This document shows, piece after piece, positions 48,706-59,862 of a stretch of 64,000 bases of DNA. The stretch is from Gloeomargaritales cyanobacterium VI4D9 (lineage in GTDB: Bacteria; Cyanobacteriota; Cyanobacteriia; Gloeomargaritales; Gloeomargaritaceae), in contig OV696605.1 in NCBI GenBank assembly GCA_927797885.1, positions 2,517,157-2,581,156 on the forward strand, written 5' to 3'. The notes under the pieces were generated by a model. It did not search any database. It saw only the letters and a list, made by a program, of their open reading frames with translations, and had not been told where the DNA came from. Each line of letters opens with the position of its first letter. Position 1 is the stretch's first letter. Made by a program: the position numbers and the translations under genes.

Positions 48706-48800
48706 TTTAAAAATAGGTTGCAGGGGCACGGTCCCCGTCCTTGGTTCTGGGAAATTTTTGTTTGAAAATCAAGTAGGATCGCTATAGGATTGCTATAGTT
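48706..48800. repeat. Family-1 element, modified right end
   Basis: Core GTTGCAGGGGCACGGTCCCC and GTCCTTGGTTCTGGG; the right end appears twice in a row (GTAGGATCGCTATA, GGATTGCTATA). The left end is degraded. Confidence 0.7.
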
Positions 48801-48878
48801 TCTCACCCTACAAATATGGATTAAAATGTTAGAATAGATCGGTATTAATAATAGAAGCCTAAAGAATTTACCAATTTC

Positions 48879-49916
48879 ATGACCACCCTATTAGCCATTG
48901 AAACCAGTTGCGATGAAACGGCGGTGGCAGTCGTACAAAACCGACGGGTGTTAGCGGAGGCGGTGGCTTCCCAAATTACTCAACATCAGGTCTATGGCGG
49001 CGTGGTGCCGGAACTTGCGTCTCGCCAACATTTGGAAGGGATTAACTTCCTCCTCCAACAGGTGCAAAAGGAAACCGGGCTATCCTGGGGGGACGTGGAT
49101 GGCATTGCCGTTACCTGTGCGCCGGGGTTGGTGGGCGCCTTGAATATCGGGCTGGCTGCCGCCAAGACATTAGCAGTACTTTATCAACGCCCCCTCGTGG
49201 GGATTCATCACCTGGAAGGGCACATTTGCGCCGCTTATTTGGCTGAACCGACCCTGGAACCGCCGTTTTTGTGCCTGCTGGTATCGGGGGGACACACCAG
49301 TTTGGTGGCGGTGCGGGAGGGACAGACCTACGACCCCCTGGGGCAAACCCGGGACGATGCGGTGGGGGAAGCCTTTGATAAGGTGGCTCGCCTGCTGGGG
49401 TTGGGGTATCCCGGTGGACCCTTGATTGACCGGCTGGCTCAGACCGGAGATCCGCATACTTTTGCATTACCGGAAGGCAAAATTTCCCTGCCGGGGGGGG
49501 GCTACCATCCCTACGACATGAGTTTTAGCGGACTCAAAAGCGCCGTGCGCCGTTTGGTCGAACAACTGCCCTCACCCCTACCGGTGGCGGATGTGGCGGC
49601 GAGTTTTCAGTACACTGTCGTGCAAGCCTTGACCCGCCGGGCGATTCGCTGTGCCCTGGCAGAGGGGTTGACCACCCTGGTTGTGGCTGGGGGGGTGGCA
49701 GCCAATCGGGAATTGCGGCAAACCATGACCACCACCGCGGCGCAACACGGCATCCGGGTGATTATTCCGCCCATGAAGTACTGCACCGATAATGCCGCTA
49801 TGATTGGCTGTGCCGGGGTACTGCGCCTCACCCGAGGACACCATTCCCCGCTGTACCTCACCAGTCAGTCCCGCCTGGCGCTCACGGAAATTAGTACTTT
49901 GTACGTTAAAGACTAG
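48879..49916 (+). CDS. tsaD: tRNA N6-threonylcarbamoyladenosine transferase
   Basis: Catalytic subunit for the universal t6A37 modification of ANN-decoding tRNAs. 345 residues. [15 protein letters not shown] is the ATP-binding start, [13 protein letters not shown] has the metal-binding His pair, [10 protein letters not shown] and [13 protein letters not shown] follow, and [16 protein letters not shown] with [13 protein letters not shown] closes the ASKHA fold. Its stop overlaps the 3' end of speA by four bases (convergent). Confidence 0.96.
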   Translation: MTTLLAIETSCDETAVAVVQNRRVLAEAVASQITQHQVYGGVVPELASRQHLEGINFLLQQVQKETGLSWGDVDGIAVTCAPGLVGALNIGLAAAKTLAVLYQRPLVGIHHLEGHICAAYLAEPTLEPPFLCLLVSGGHTSLVAVREGQTYDPLGQTRDDAVGEAFDKVARLLGLGYPGGPLIDRLAQTGDPHTFALPEGKISLPGGGYHPYDMSFSGLKSAVRRLVEQLPSPLPVADVAASFQYTVVQALTRRAIRCALAEGLTTLVVAGGVAANRELRQTMTTTAAQHGIRVIIPPMKYCTDNAAMIGCAGVLRLTRGHHSPLYLTSQSRLALTEISTLYVKD

Positions 49917-51871
49917 GAATGGCTGGGGTCGCTCAGGTAGGTGTAGCGGTTCAGACTGTGTTCGTAGTGGGCAAGCAGGCGTTGGGCTTCATCCAGGGTA
50001 ATGCGATTGGCTTGCAAAGCGGCTTCACTTTGACGGCGCAAATGTTCGAGCAAATCCTCCGCATCGTACTGCACATAGCCTAACACTTCCCGCAGGGTGT
50101 CGCCCTTGACGACGTGTTCGATGTGATAGCCAGCGGGGGACAACCGAATATGCACCGCATTGGTATCCCCAAACAGATTGTGCAAATTGCCCATAATTTC
50201 CTGATAGGCTCCCCCCAAAAACAGCCCTAAGTAGTAGGGTTGCCCCGGTTGATAGGGGTGCAATTCCAGGAGGGATTTCACATCCCGCAGGTCAATAAAA
50301 CGATTGATTTTGCCATCGCTATCGCAGGTTAAATCCGCTAAAGTACCCCGGCAATTGGGTTTTTCATTCAGGCGATGGATGGGCATGATTGGAAAGAGTT
50401 GGTCAATCGCCCAGGTGTCCGGTGCGGATTGAAAAACGGAAAGATTCACATAATAGATGGAAGCCATGATATTGGGCAGGTCTTCTAGGTCATCGGGAAC
50501 GTAGTCCTGCTGTTGGGTAATATCCAGGATTTTTTGGCAACATCCCCAATATAAACGTTCCGCATCTGCCCGCTCCCGCAGGGTTAAATAACCCAAATTA
50601 AATAAGCTAATTGCCTCATCCTTGAATTGGGTGGCATCGTGGTAGGCTTCCTGATAATTATCCGGGCGGATCGTGCTGTAGGTTTCGTACAAATTCCGCA
50701 GGACGATATGGGCTGATTCCGGGGGGCTAGGTGGAACATCCCGCGGCACTTCCCCGGTTCCCAACACATCGAAAATTAACACCGATTGATGTGCCGTTAA
50801 TGCCCGCCCACTTTCACTGATTAAGGTCGGTACCGGCAGGTTTTTCTGCATACAGGCATCTTTGATGGCAGCCACCACATCGTTGGCATAGTTCTGCATG
50901 GTGTAATTCACCGAAGCATAAAAATTGGTTTTGGAGCCGTCGTAATCTACCCCCAAACCACCCCCCACATCCAGATAGCCCATCGGCGCACCCAAAGCCA
51001 TTAATTCCGTGTAAATTTGCCCCGCTTCCTTGAGGGCATCCTTCAACACCCCAATCGCAGAAATTTGCGAGCCAATATGGAAATGCAACAGCCGCAAACA
51101 GTCCAACAAATCCACCGCCTGGAGCCGTTCGACGGTCTGCAAAATTTCCGGTACGGTCAAGCCAAATTTCGCCCGTTCTCCAGCGGAATCCCCCCAACGT
51201 CCCACCCCTTTGGTGCTGAGTTTTGCCCGCACGCCGACCACCGGACGAATCCCCAGGTTTTGACTGGCTTGGATGACCAATTCCAGTTCCGCCAATTGCT
51301 CTAAAACAATGATGGTTTCATGCCCCAACCGGCGGCTTAAAATTGCTGTTTCAATATACTCCCGGTCTTTGTAACCATTACAAATCAAAAGTGGTGCCGC
51401 CTGCGGTTGTCCCGTCGGCAGGGTGGATAGGGCAATTAGTAATTCCGGTTTGGAACCTGCTTCTAACCCAAAATGATAGGGTTGACCAAATTCCACCAGG
51501 GCTTCGACCAAGTGCCGTTGTTGATTACATTTAACCGGAAATACACCCCGATAAACGCCCTCGTAATTGTAGCGGGCAATCGCTTTGGCGAAACAGGCAT
51601 TCAGCCGTTCAATGCGATTCTGTAAAATGTCGGGAAAACGAATCAGTAAAGGAAGCTGGATATTCCGTCGCTGCAAGGATTGCACCAATTCAAATAAGTC
51701 TAGGGAACCGCCCCGTTCTCCCATCGGCGAAACCGTAACCCGACCGGCGGCATTAATCGAAAAATAGGGTTCTCCCCAGCCTTTGATCCGGTACAATTCC
51801 TCGCTATCTTCAATCCCCCAAGATGATGCGGGTGCGGTTGCCGGAACCATCAAACCTGCCTGTGTGGTCAT
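49913..51871 (-). CDS. speA: Biosynthetic arginine decarboxylase
   Basis: PLP enzyme making agmatine for polyamine synthesis. About 652 residues from ATG 51871 ([20 protein letters not shown]); ATG at 51964 would give 683 and overlap the divergent gene. [19 protein letters not shown] carries the PLP lysine, [16 protein letters not shown] the phosphate loop, and [16 protein letters not shown] the next block. The long C-terminal insert and length match SpeA rather than ornithine decarboxylase. The exact start is open. Confidence 0.92.
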   Translation of the reverse strand: MTTQAGLMVPATAPASSWGIEDSEELYRIKGWGEPYFSINAAGRVTVSPMGERGGSLDLFELVQSLQRRNIQLPLLIRFPDILQNRIERLNACFAKAIARYNYEGVYRGVFPVKCNQQRHLVEALVEFGQPYHFGLEAGSKPELLIALSTLPTGQPQAAPLLICNGYKDREYIETAILSRRLGHETIIVLEQLAELELVIQASQNLGIRPVVGVRAKLSTKGVGRWGDSAGERAKFGLTVPEILQTVERLQAVDLLDCLRLLHFHIGSQISAIGVLKDALKEAGQIYTELMALGAPMGYLDVGGGLGVDYDGSKTNFYASVNYTMQNYANDVVAAIKDACMQKNLPVPTLISESGRALTAHQSVLIFDVLGTGEVPRDVPPSPPESAHIVLRNLYETYSTIRPDNYQEAYHDATQFKDEAISLFNLGYLTLRERADAERLYWGCCQKILDITQQQDYVPDDLEDLPNIMASIYYVNLSVFQSAPDTWAIDQLFPIMPIHRLNEKPNCRGTLADLTCDSDGKINRFIDLRDVKSLLELHPYQPGQPYYLGLFLGGAYQEIMGNLHNLFGDTNAVHIRLSPAGYHIEHVVKGDTLREVLGYVQYDAEDLLEHLRRQSEAALQANRITLDEAQRLLAHYEHSLNRYTYLSDPSHS

Positions 51872-51962
51872 GGATGCCTGTGCCCCCAATGCGGCTAACA
51901 TCACAAATCTTACCGGTTCGCCGCTACAATGGGGGGAACGGGTCGCAATGGGCGGAACATTC

Positions 51963-52736
51963 ATGGGTAAGTATTCATATTGGTTTTGGGGGTGCGCCCT
52001 GGGGGTCGTTCTGGGGGGCTGGGCAAGCGCCGGGCAAGCATTACCGCCGGAATCCGCACCGGAAGCGGTGAAAACCTTTGTCCGCCAGTTGGATGAGGCG
52101 ATGAATCAGCGCAACCCGGATTCTGTACTAAATTTATACAGCAGTAATTTCAGCGATAGGGATGGGTACAACCGAGAAGTAATCGCCAAATCCCTGACCC
52201 GATTGTGGCAGAGATTTCCCAATTTGACCTACCGCACCGAGTTGACCAACTGGCAACCCCAGGGGCAGGGTTTTGTGGTGGACTTGCAGACCCGCATCCA
52301 GGGCACGGAGACGCAAAAGGGGCGGCAGTTTAATTTAGCCAGTATTTTGAAAACCCGGCAAACCCTGAGCCAGGGGCAAATCCAACGGCAGGAAATTCTC
52401 AGCGAGCAGACCCAGCTAACTTCTGGGAAGGAGCCACCCCAGGTGACGGTGAATGCGCCGGAGGTGGTGGCACCGGGGCAACGGTTTGATTTTGATGTGA
52501 TCGTCCAGGAACCGCTCCAGGATGAGCAGGTGTTGGGAACGGCGATGACGATGGCGGTGAACCCGGAGCAATTGCTGGAAAATCCCCGCTTGAGTCTGGA
52601 GGTGCTGTCCTCTGGGGGTCTGTTCAAAACCGGGCAAGCCCCCAACACCCCCGGCAGTCAGTGGTTGTCGGCGGTTCTGGTGCGCCAAGGGGGGATCACG
52701 GTGGTCACCCGCCGGTTACGGGTCGCCGTGCCATGA
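51963..52736 (+). CDS. Exported NTF2-like protein upstream of minC
   Basis: About 257 residues from ATG 51963 (ATG 51948 is also possible). MGKYSYWFWGCALGVVLGGW is a signal peptide or anchor; SAPEAVKTFVRQLDEAMNQRNPDSVLNLYSSNFSD resembles the start of an NTF2/SnoaL cone fold. The C-terminal half is a separate beta-rich region (VNAPEVVAPGQRFDFDVIVQE). No catalytic motif is evident. The stop overlaps the minC ATG (ATGA), so the gene is part of the min operon here; a periplasmic role in division is a context guess. Confidence 0.7.
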   Translation: MGKYSYWFWGCALGVVLGGWASAGQALPPESAPEAVKTFVRQLDEAMNQRNPDSVLNLYSSNFSDRDGYNREVIAKSLTRLWQRFPNLTYRTELTNWQPQGQGFVVDLQTRIQGTETQKGRQFNLASILKTRQTLSQGQIQRQEILSEQTQLTSGKEPPQVTVNAPEVVAPGQRFDFDVIVQEPLQDEQVLGTAMTMAVNPEQLLENPRLSLEVLSSGGLFKTGQAPNTPGSQWLSAVLVRQGGITVVTRRLRVAVP

Positions 52737-53410
52737 CCTGTCCATTGGTGCAACCGGGCACCCTGGGGCTGGAGGTGACTTTACCCCCAGAATGGGATTG
52801 GACGCACCTGCAAGATGTACTGCAACAGTATTTCCAACTCACCGAGTCCTGGTGGTCACCGGCAAGCCCAGTCCGGTTGATAGCAGGGGCACGGGTTCTG
52901 AGTACGGAGCAGTTGGCATGGTTAGCAGAATTATTACAAAAGCATGATTTAGTGCTTGCAAATGTGCAAACCGAAGTGCGGGCAACGGCAGTAGCGGCGG
53001 CAATGGCGGGGTATTCGGTGGCGCAGGGGGAGCTACCTACCCAGGCAGAACCCTTAGGGGCACCCGCTTTGTATCTCAACCATGCGGTGCGCTCAGGGGT
53101 GGAGGTACGCCATCCGGGGACGGTGGTGGTGATGGGGGATGTGAACCCGGGGGGCTGTATCGTGGCGGACGGGGATATTGTGGTGTGGGGGCGGTTGCGG
53201 GGGGTTGCCCATGCGGGGGCGGGGGGTAATTCCCAGCGGTTGATCATGGCGTTGGAGATGGCGGCTACCCAATTACGCATCGGTCGTTTGGTCGCCCGTA
53301 CCCCGGCAAATGTGGCATTTTACCCGGAGGTCGCCTGTGTGCAGGGGGATGCCATTGTCCTCCATCCGGCTCGGGATTTTGGCAGAACGACCCCTGGGGG
53401 AGTATCCTGA
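52733..53410 (+). CDS. minC: Septum site-determining protein MinC
   Basis: Inhibits FtsZ ring assembly away from mid-cell. 225 residues from ATG 52733. The N-terminal half is variable; the C-terminal half (LYLNHAVRSGVEVRHPGTVV, GDVNPGGCIVADGDIVVWGR, LRGVAHAGAGG) is the MinC beta-helix that binds MinD. Start overlaps the upstream stop; minD follows after 23 bases. Confidence 0.95.
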   Translation: MTCPLVQPGTLGLEVTLPPEWDWTHLQDVLQQYFQLTESWWSPASPVRLIAGARVLSTEQLAWLAELLQKHDLVLANVQTEVRATAVAAAMAGYSVAQGELPTQAEPLGAPALYLNHAVRSGVEVRHPGTVVVMGDVNPGGCIVADGDIVVWGRLRGVAHAGAGGNSQRLIMALEMAATQLRIGRLVARTPANVAFYPEVACVQGDAIVLHPARDFGRTTPGGVS

Positions 53411-53433
53411 TAGGCAAGCATAGCGGGTCAGGC

Positions 53434-54231
53434 ATGGGACGGATTGTGGTCATTACTTCGGGCAAGGGGGGTGTGGGCAAAACCACCACCACGGCGAATT
53501 TGGGCATGGCGTTGACCCGGTTGGGGCGGACGGTTGCCCTGATGGATGCGGATTTTGGGCTCCGCAATTTGGATTTACTGTTGGGGCTGGAAAACCGGGT
53601 GGTGTACACGGCGTTGGAGGTGTTGGCGGGGGACTGTCGCCTGGAACAAGCCCTGGTGCGGGACAAACGGCAACCGGGTTTAGCTCTGTTACCAGCGGCA
53701 CAAAATCGTAATAAAGATGCCATTACGCCGGAGCAAATGCAACAACTGGCAAACCTACTGGCGGAAAAGTTTGATTATGTACTGATTGACTGCCCCGCCG
53801 GGATTGAATCCGGGTTCAAAAATGCCATTGCCCCGGCGCAGGAAGCCCTGCTGGTAACTACCCCAGAGATTGCCGCCGTGCGGGATGCGGATCGGGTGGT
53901 GGGGCTATTGGAAGCGCATGGGATTCGCAAAATTTCTCTGATTGTCAACCGCATTCGCCCCCAGATGGTGCAGGCGAACAACATGATGTCGGTGTCGGAT
54001 GTGCAGGAGATTTTGGCGATTCCCTTGGCGGGGCTGGTGCCCGATGACGAACGGGTGATCATTTCCACCAATCGGGGGGAACCCTTGGTGCTGGAGGCGA
54101 ATTTATCCCTGCCGGGGATCGCTTTTCAAAACATTGCCCGCCGGTTGGAGGGGGAAAAAGTGCCGCTTCTCGACCTCGATGCCCCTTACAATACCCTTAT
54201 GGGTCGTCTGCGCCGTTTCTTTAGCCGGTAA
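53434..54231 (+). CDS. minD: Septum site-determining ATPase MinD
   Basis: Membrane-cycling ATPase that recruits MinC and responds to MinE. 265 residues. [20 protein letters not shown] is the deviant Walker [21 protein letters not shown] and [19 protein letters not shown] the following switch regions. The C-terminal [10 protein letters not shown] is a short amphipathic helix for membrane binding. Confidence 0.98.
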   Translation: MGRIVVITSGKGGVGKTTTTANLGMALTRLGRTVALMDADFGLRNLDLLLGLENRVVYTALEVLAGDCRLEQALVRDKRQPGLALLPAAQNRNKDAITPEQMQQLANLLAEKFDYVLIDCPAGIESGFKNAIAPAQEALLVTTPEIAAVRDADRVVGLLEAHGIRKISLIVNRIRPQMVQANNMMSVSDVQEILAIPLAGLVPDDERVIISTNRGEPLVLEANLSLPGIAFQNIARRLEGEKVPLLDLDAPYNTLMGRLRRFFSR

Positions 54232-54242
54232 TATGGGGTGAT

Positions 54243-54527
54243 ATGTCGGTACTGACTGTGATTCAAGAATTTTTAGAGCGTTTATTTCCCCGCTCCGGTG
54301 GCAGTCGCCAGGATGTGAAACGGCGTTTACAATTGGTACTTGCCCATGACCGGGCGGATTTAACGCCAGAAATGTTGGAAAAGATGCGGCAAGAAATTGT
54401 GGAAGTGATCTCCCGTTATGTGGAATTTGACGCAGAGGGGATGGAATTTTCCTTAGAAATGGATGAACGGGTCACGGCGTTAATCGCCAATGTGCCCATC
54501 CGTCGGGTGCGTAATGAAGTGCTGTAA
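54243..54527 (+). CDS. minE: Cell division topological specificity factor MinE
   Basis: Stimulates MinD ATPase and drives Min patterning. 94 residues. [20 protein letters not shown] is the membrane-targeting and MinD-contact N-terminus; [20 protein letters not shown] and [20 protein letters not shown]-like sequence make up the topological domain. Eleven bases after minD, same operon. Confidence 0.96.
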   Translation: MSVLTVIQEFLERLFPRSGGSRQDVKRRLQLVLAHDRADLTPEMLEKMRQEIVEVISRYVEFDAEGMEFSLEMDERVTALIANVPIRRVRNEVL

Positions 54528-54546
54528 TGATTAATAATTATTACTA

Positions 54547-55494
54547 ATGATTCGTTATTCCCTGTTGGTGCCGGTTTACAATGAAGCCCAAAATTTACCC
54601 CAGCTGTATCAGCGTCTCCAACCCATTATGGATAGCCTAGATGGCAGCACAGAATTGGTTTTGGTGAATGATGGGAGTCGGGATGAGTCTTTAGGATTAA
54701 TGCGGGAATTGCATCAGAAAGACCGGCGGGTTTGTTATATCAATTTAGCACGGAATTTTGGGCATCAAATTGCCGTGAGTGCGGGATTACAGTTTGTGCG
54801 GGGAGAGGCGGTGGTAATTTTAGACGCAGATTTACAAGACCCACCGGAATTGATCCCCGATATGATTGCCCTGTGGAAGCAGGATTATCAGGTGGTTTAT
54901 GGTCAAAGAATCAAGCGCAAAGAAAATTGGTTTAAGCGGTTGTGTGCCTACAGTTTTTATCGGGTGTTGGGGTATTTAGCCAGCGTGGACATTCCTCGGG
55001 ATACGGGGGATTTTTGTCTTTTGGATCGGCGGGTGGTGGATGTGTTAAATGCGATGCCGGAGCGCAACCGTTATGTGCGGGGATTGCGGGCGTGGGTAGG
55101 GTTTCGGCAAACGCCGATTTTTTATCACCGTCCACCCCGGTACGCTGGCGAACCAAAGTACACCTTTCGCAAAAGTTTATCCCTAGCCATTAACGCTTTA
55201 GTATCATTCTCCCGAGTGCCCTTACGGTTGGCGACTTATCTGGGTTTTTTGGCGGGGCTGGTGGCTTTGGGAATGTTTGTCCTCGTGATTTATTGGCGAA
55301 TTTTTGCGCCCAATTCCTCCCTGGCGGGTTATACGATGGTGATTTTAACGGTACTATTTTTAAGTGCGGCTCAACTGATTACCATTGGCATTCTTGGGGA
55401 ATATATTGGTCGAATTTATGAGGAGGTAAAAGCCCGTCCTTTGTTTACGGTTTCAGAAGTGTGTGGTTTTGCATCTCAGGAGATTGAATCATGA
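54547..55494 (+). CDS. GT2 glycosyltransferase, dolichol-phosphate-mannose-synthase/GtrB type
   Basis: 315 residues. [19 protein letters not shown] and [11 protein letters not shown] are the nucleotide-sugar motifs, [19 protein letters not shown] the metal-binding DAD, and [13 protein letters not shown] the acceptor side. Two C-terminal membrane segments (about 230-255 and 265-290) match enzymes that load a sugar on polyprenyl phosphate. The stop overlaps the ATG of the next gene (ATGA). I infer that it supplies the lipid-linked sugar for the downstream membrane protein. Its C-terminal part is repeated at 59604-59862. Confidence 0.9.
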   Translation: MIRYSLLVPVYNEAQNLPQLYQRLQPIMDSLDGSTELVLVNDGSRDESLGLMRELHQKDRRVCYINLARNFGHQIAVSAGLQFVRGEAVVILDADLQDPPELIPDMIALWKQDYQVVYGQRIKRKENWFKRLCAYSFYRVLGYLASVDIPRDTGDFCLLDRRVVDVLNAMPERNRYVRGLRAWVGFRQTPIFYHRPPRYAGEPKYTFRKSLSLAINALVSFSRVPLRLATYLGFLAGLVALGMFVLVIYWRIFAPNSSLAGYTMVILTVLFLSAAQLITIGILGEYIGRIYEEVKARPLFTVSEVCGFASQEIES

Positions 55495-57143
55495 ATCAGC
55501 TTGAACTTCCAGCATATAAAGAGCATAAAGTTGAATTTACTCTCGGACGAACTTTACTTTGGTTGTTAATCGCTGGACTATTTACCACGATGCAGATTCA
55601 ACAATCCCTGCGGGGTGGACGATTGATATCTTGGTTCCTACTTGATGATGATGCAAGTTATTATGTAGATGCCTTACGCCGGTTGATGGTCTTTCACGGC
55701 GGTGGGCCGGATAAATTATTCCTTGATTTTATCCAAAATGGTATGCATGCACCGGGAGGAACCTTACCTGCCCTGCTTGGATTTGGTTTGTTTGGTCCCT
55801 ACGATTGGGCACCTTCTGCGGCACGAGGATTGGTTATCTTTGGCCTCATTGTATTTGTTGCTGAATATCTATGCCGAGGATTACCCCTGATTTGGAAACT
55901 CTGTGTGGTGACCTTGGCACTAACCTGGCGGATTATTGGAGCTACGGTTACGGAAGGTCGCCCTGATTTAACGATGTCGCTACTTGGGGCGATGGGTATC
56001 ATGCTGGTTACAGAATCAAATTGGTTGCGATCCTGCTGGGAAAAACAAGTTTTTACTGGGGTAATTTGGGGGTTAGCCTTTTTATGGAAACCTAGTGCCA
56101 GTGTTGTGACAGTATTTTTATTTGTTTGTACGTTGTTCATTGCTAGTTTTTTAGATTTTCTGAAGGACAAAAGTTTACGTTCCAACATCATTCCCGTCAC
56201 CCTGCGTTGTGCTGGTGTCACCATGGCCGTTGCATTTGTGCATTACGCTATTAACTGGCGGGGAATTTTGGGTTATATCAATATGGTTTTGTTTGGTAAA
56301 TCTAGCCGAGAGTTTCATCAAAATTTATCGCTTTTAGGTCACGGGCTTTACTATCTATCTGGAGCAGCCGGTCGTTGGTTGATTGGGTATCATTGGTTGG
56401 CTATGACGATAGCCCTGGTCGTTATGGCTTTGGTTACTTTTTGGTATCAAAGCACCTCAAGATCTAATCATAGCTTACCGCTCGCTTCCTTCGGTATGTT
56501 TTTAATTACTTGGTTATCGGTGAGTATTCCTAAAACGAAAACCACCTATATTGGTGCAATTTGCCCCTCTTTGATTTTTTTTGTGGCTTTGTATTTAATC
56601 GTTTACTTAATTGGTTGTTATCAATCGGCATCCACTAGGCAAAAATTAATTTTTTATGGGGGCATGTCTGTCCTAACGGCTGTGGCAATTGGCCAATTGA
56701 AATGGCCAGCCGCTCGCTATGATGTAGTGGGGGCACAAAAGCTTTACCAAATCACACAGGAAATAGCGGTTGATTTGGCACGACAGGTTAAACCTGATGA
56801 ACTAATTGTAGAATTGTCCCACGGGTACCCGTCAGTGGCTAACTACCACATATTGAAAACAGGAATTGACCCCCAACTTCAGGGTGTCACCTTCTCGCAT
56901 AAAGATTTGGAAATTGCTTTGAGACTATTTAATCAAGCGGATTATGTACTTTTTGATACCGGTTATCTGGATATTCTTGACCGTGACTTAAAGCTTGGTA
57001 AAATCACTCAGTCTGACTATGAAACCGTACAAAAATTAATTCGTAAATTAAATACTCCCAGATATCAAAAAGTGAAACAATATCCCAATCCCTATCCTTT
57101 GGAAGACGGGCGTACATTGTTTTTCTACCGACGTGTTGTGTAG
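55491..57143 (+). CDS. Polytopic membrane protein, likely GT-C-type glycosyltransferase, copy 1
   Basis: 550 residues with about ten hydrophobic segments. After the first segment comes [20 protein letters not shown], where GT-C enzymes carry a catalytic acidic pair. Later features are [14 protein letters not shown] and [14 protein letters not shown]. The C-terminal 120 residues are soluble. Together with the preceding GT2 it fits a two-gene system that moves a sugar from a lipid carrier to an acceptor outside the cytoplasm; this is inference. The paralog at 59859 is nearly identical over the first 155 residues and more diverged after. Confidence 0.75.
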   Translation: MNQLELPAYKEHKVEFTLGRTLLWLLIAGLFTTMQIQQSLRGGRLISWFLLDDDASYYVDALRRLMVFHGGGPDKLFLDFIQNGMHAPGGTLPALLGFGLFGPYDWAPSAARGLVIFGLIVFVAEYLCRGLPLIWKLCVVTLALTWRIIGATVTEGRPDLTMSLLGAMGIMLVTESNWLRSCWEKQVFTGVIWGLAFLWKPSASVVTVFLFVCTLFIASFLDFLKDKSLRSNIIPVTLRCAGVTMAVAFVHYAINWRGILGYINMVLFGKSSREFHQNLSLLGHGLYYLSGAAGRWLIGYHWLAMTIALVVMALVTFWYQSTSRSNHSLPLASFGMFLITWLSVSIPKTKTTYIGAICPSLIFFVALYLIVYLIGCYQSASTRQKLIFYGGMSVLTAVAIGQLKWPAARYDVVGAQKLYQITQEIAVDLARQVKPDELIVELSHGYPSVANYHILKTGIDPQLQGVTFSHKDLEIALRLFNQADYVLFDTGYLDILDRDLKLGKITQSDYETVQKLIRKLNTPRYQKVKQYPNPYPLEDGRTLFFYRRVV

Positions 57144-57149
57144 AAATCA

Positions 57150-57288
57150 CACTTAATTCATAAGAAAATGCAACACTTTTATGGCTTCGTTACACTACGC
57201 TATAGGCACTTGTAATCACTCTATACTCTTCTGAGACAGGGTTTACAGGTAAAGGCGAATGTCGCAAACCGGTTTGAAATGACTATAG
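57150..57288. repeat. Family-4-related repeat with a short dispersed repeat variant
   Basis: Right part CAGGTAAAGGCGAATGTCGC and TTTGAAATGACTATA matches family 4; the left end is degraded, and GGCTTCGTTACACTACGCTA (57183) is a short dispersed repeat variant. Confidence 0.6.
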
Positions 57289-57532
57289 TTTTATACGTAG
57301 AGAGTTGTAGGGTATCGCCCCAAGTCCCTGATGGTGGAGACTTTTGTGTCTAATAATTGAAGCGTATCCGAATGAGCACGAACAGACGAGTGTTTAAGAC
57401 TAGATACTCATTTTTGGAAAAAAGGTTGAGTAAGGGCTTGATAAGTCCCGAAATTTGATCGCTTCATAAAAACATTGGGCACATCTATTTATTTGGCTCT
57501 CCTGAGTATTTGGTGATAAGCAGAGTTTATAT

Positions 57533-57642
57533 GGGCACCTCTATTTATTGGCACTACTGGCAGATTATCTCCCTAAAATGCCCATATTATCGAGAACCAG
57601 AGACGGGGGCTACGCCCCTCCAACCTATTTTCAGAGGTGCCC
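57533..57642. repeat. 110-bp family-2b element with ATAT duplication
   Basis: Ends GGGCACCTCTATTTATT and CAGAGGTGCCC, flanked by ATAT (57529-57532, 57643-57646). The core is AGAACCAGAGACGGGGGCTA then CGCCCCTCCAACC. Another worn end (GGGCACATCTATTTATTTGG) lies at 57478. Otherwise the gap 57289-57814 shows nothing definable apart from a short dispersed repeat at 57783-57805. Confidence 0.85.
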
Positions 57643-57814
57643 ATATGTAAGCCCAATGCGGGCTTCAGCTTCCCTGGAGACAAAAAAATTGTGTTCTTCT
57701 ATACAATTTCAACCGTAAATCAATGAGAGCCATTTATTTTATTTGCACTTATTGAAGGCTGTCTGGCTACAATGTCCATCCTAATGGCTACGCCACGCAG
57801 GCTATCGAGACCAT

Positions 57815-58923
57815 CAGAAGTGTTGAACGATAGGTAAAGAGAGAAAAAAATGGGGTCAGAATATGGTATCCTAACCCCTATAAATTCAAAAATTAGTTAC
57901 CTATGAAATTAAACTCTTTTCCGGGGATTGTCAACTTTTTGCTCAAAGACTTGCCGACTAATGATTATCCAGTTCTAAATTCTCGTCTATTTTGTTCAAT
58001 CTGGTTTACTGGTATTTTAGACAAAGGAATCAACAGTTTAAGGGACTTATTTTACCAATTGAATCATACAGGCACTCAGGTTGACTTATCTACATTTTCT
58101 AAGGCCAACAAGACAAGAGACCCACAAATTATTCTTGGTCTTTACCATAAATTATTACATTACATTGAGAAAGCTCACCCTGAGAAGAAACTAGTTTTAT
58201 GTCCTTTTGATGCTACCGTAATACCACTGATGAGTAAGTTATTTTGGCTCCAAGGCCATCGTCAAGTAAAGTTAATAACTACTTTGAATCAAGACACGAA
58301 ATCCACTGGTCATTTAATCATTAGTCCTGGGCAGAAACATGAGATTAATTTTGGTGAAGAGATTATGAGAATGTTGCCGGAAAATGGAGTTGCAGCCGGG
58401 GATAGAGGGTTTTGCAGTCGCAAATTATTTGATAAATTTATCGAAAATAATACTCTTTTCATTATCCGTATTAAATCTAATTGGAAATGGGATGAAAACT
58501 ATCATATCGCTACAGGACAAGGCAAGGTAAGAGTGATTTGTTTTGGGAATGTTCAACAGAAGGTAGAATATTATTTAGCTACCAATGTTCCTGAGGAAAT
58601 AATGAGTAATGAAGAGATAGGAGAAGCCTACAAACAACGCTGGGCAATAGAAGTATTATGGAAGTTTCTCAAGATGCACTTGAAGTTAGATAAAATGATG
58701 AGTAAAAATTTGAATGGGATTACAATTCAAATTTATGTAATTTTAATAGTCTATTTGATATTGCAACTGTTAAAAGTTCCACAGATGTACGGGAGTAAAT
58801 TAGTAGGCAAGTTGAGATATATACAAATTGTAATACGGCGGGAGTTGAATTTTATCAATTGGCTCAATCGGGTCATTCCCCGTCTTGATATGTAAAGTTT
58901 TGTTGCAGGATTCAACACTTGTG
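57815..58923 (+). mobile_element. IS4-like insertion sequence, copy 3 (1109 bp, diverged)
   Basis: Ends CAGAAGTGTTGAA and TTCAACACTTGTG. Flanked by CGAGACCAT at 57806-57814 and 58924-58932, a 9-bp duplication. It differs from the other two copies at many positions spread over the whole element, so it represents a second lineage. Confidence 0.95.
57903..58895 (+). CDS. IS4-family DDE transposase (copy 3)
   Basis: 330 residues, same length as copies 1 and 2 but with scattered substitutions (for example NHTGTQVDLS, AAGDRGFCSRKLFDKF). The triad PFDATVIPL, GDRGFCS and YKQRWAIEVLWKFLK is kept, so it could be active. Most differences look conservative, which fits two functional lineages rather than decay. 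Confidence 0.92.
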   Translation: MKLNSFPGIVNFLLKDLPTNDYPVLNSRLFCSIWFTGILDKGINSLRDLFYQLNHTGTQVDLSTFSKANKTRDPQIILGLYHKLLHYIEKAHPEKKLVLCPFDATVIPLMSKLFWLQGHRQVKLITTLNQDTKSTGHLIISPGQKHEINFGEEIMRMLPENGVAAGDRGFCSRKLFDKFIENNTLFIIRIKSNWKWDENYHIATGQGKVRVICFGNVQQKVEYYLATNVPEEIMSNEEIGEAYKQRWAIEVLWKFLKMHLKLDKMMSKNLNGITIQIYVILIVYLILQLLKVPQMYGSKLVGKLRYIQIVIRRELNFINWLNRVIPRLDM

Positions 58924-58995
58924 CGAGACCATACACCGCAGGTGCTTCTTTAACGGGGGCTACGCCCCTGCGACCCATTTTTAGAAGTGTCCTAT
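58924..58995. repeat. Repeat core beside IS copy 3
   Basis: ACCATACACCGCAGGTGCTT then ACGGGGGCTACGCCCCTGCG and TTTTTAGAAGTGTCCT: a family-2b-like right half with the same short insert as the family-1 element at 28588. The IS separates it from the short dispersed repeat at 57783-57805. Confidence 0.65.
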
Positions 58996-59014
58996 TGCTA
59001 CTGTTGGTTTATAG

Positions 59015-59132
59015 TACAGCCTATTTATAAATTAAGTGATACAAAAAGCCTTAATTATTCTAAAAGCTCAGCATGATCAAACTACGGCAAGTGGAATTTT
59101 AGCTGTATCCCATAACTACTTAAAAGACTGTA
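59015..59132. repeat. Family-3 repeat
   Basis: Ends TACAGCCTATTTATAAATT and CTTAAAAGACTGTA. Same layout as 44423-44562 but without the inserted short dispersed repeat. Downstream to about 59320 nothing recognisable. Confidence 0.7.
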
Positions 59133-59324
59133 TGCCAAAATATCATTTTCGGGCTTCCTTTTTCACTCTTTGCTTAACGTTCAACACTTCTAAGATGTAT
59201 CTACTTGCACCGGTGCCGGTAAATTGGAATGTTCTTAAAACTTCTTAAAATTTCTTAAAGTTTTCCCAGAATTTGGCCATCTTACCCCTGGACAAGGCCA
59301 ACGGAGGTGATTAAACTATTTAAC

Positions 59325-59862
59325 CATGAGTCTTTTGCAACTTTCGCTACGATTAGTCCCTTGCCAACTTCTGCCCTGCCCACCACTGGCACCCCAGATT
59401 CTTTCCCCGAGGTGAGTTCCCTGGTGCTGTACGGGAGCCTATGCCTTGATTGACAGCTTGCACCGCCATGCAGTGAAACATATTTTTGGCTATCCCGGCG
59501 GGGCGATTTTGCCAATCTACGATGAATTGTACCGCTGGGAAGCCCAGGGTAAAATCCAGCACATTCTAGTGCGCCATGAGCAGGCCTCTGGTCATGCTAC
59601 CGAATACTTAGGTTTTTTGGCAGGATTGATAGCCTTGATCATGTCTTTTTTAGTGATTTATTGGCGAATTTTTGCCCCCAATTCCCCCCTGGCGGGTTAT
59701 ACGATGGTGATTTTAACGGTACTATTTTTAAGTGCCGCTCAACTGATTACCATTGGCATTCTTGGGGAATATATTGGCCGAATTTATGAGGAGGTAAAAG
59801 CCCGTCCTTTGTTTACGGTTTCAGAAGTGTGTGGTTTTGCATCTCAGGAGATTGAATCATGA
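59325..59862 (+). pseudogene. Chimera: acetolactate synthase large subunit (ilvB) N-terminal fragment joined to GT2 C-terminal fragment
   Basis: From about 59432 the frame reads [20 protein letters not shown] and [20 protein letters not shown] then [13 protein letters not shown], the start of IlvB with its ThDP-domain motif. At about 59604 it passes in frame into [20 protein letters not shown] and the C-terminal end of the GT2 at 54547-55494. Upstream of 59432 the IlvB frame is shifted by a short indel. The GT2 catalytic domain and nearly all of IlvB are missing, so neither activity remains. A product of 138 residues from 59446 with two membrane segments is possible. Its stop overlaps the next ATG exactly as in the first copy. 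Confidence 0.8.
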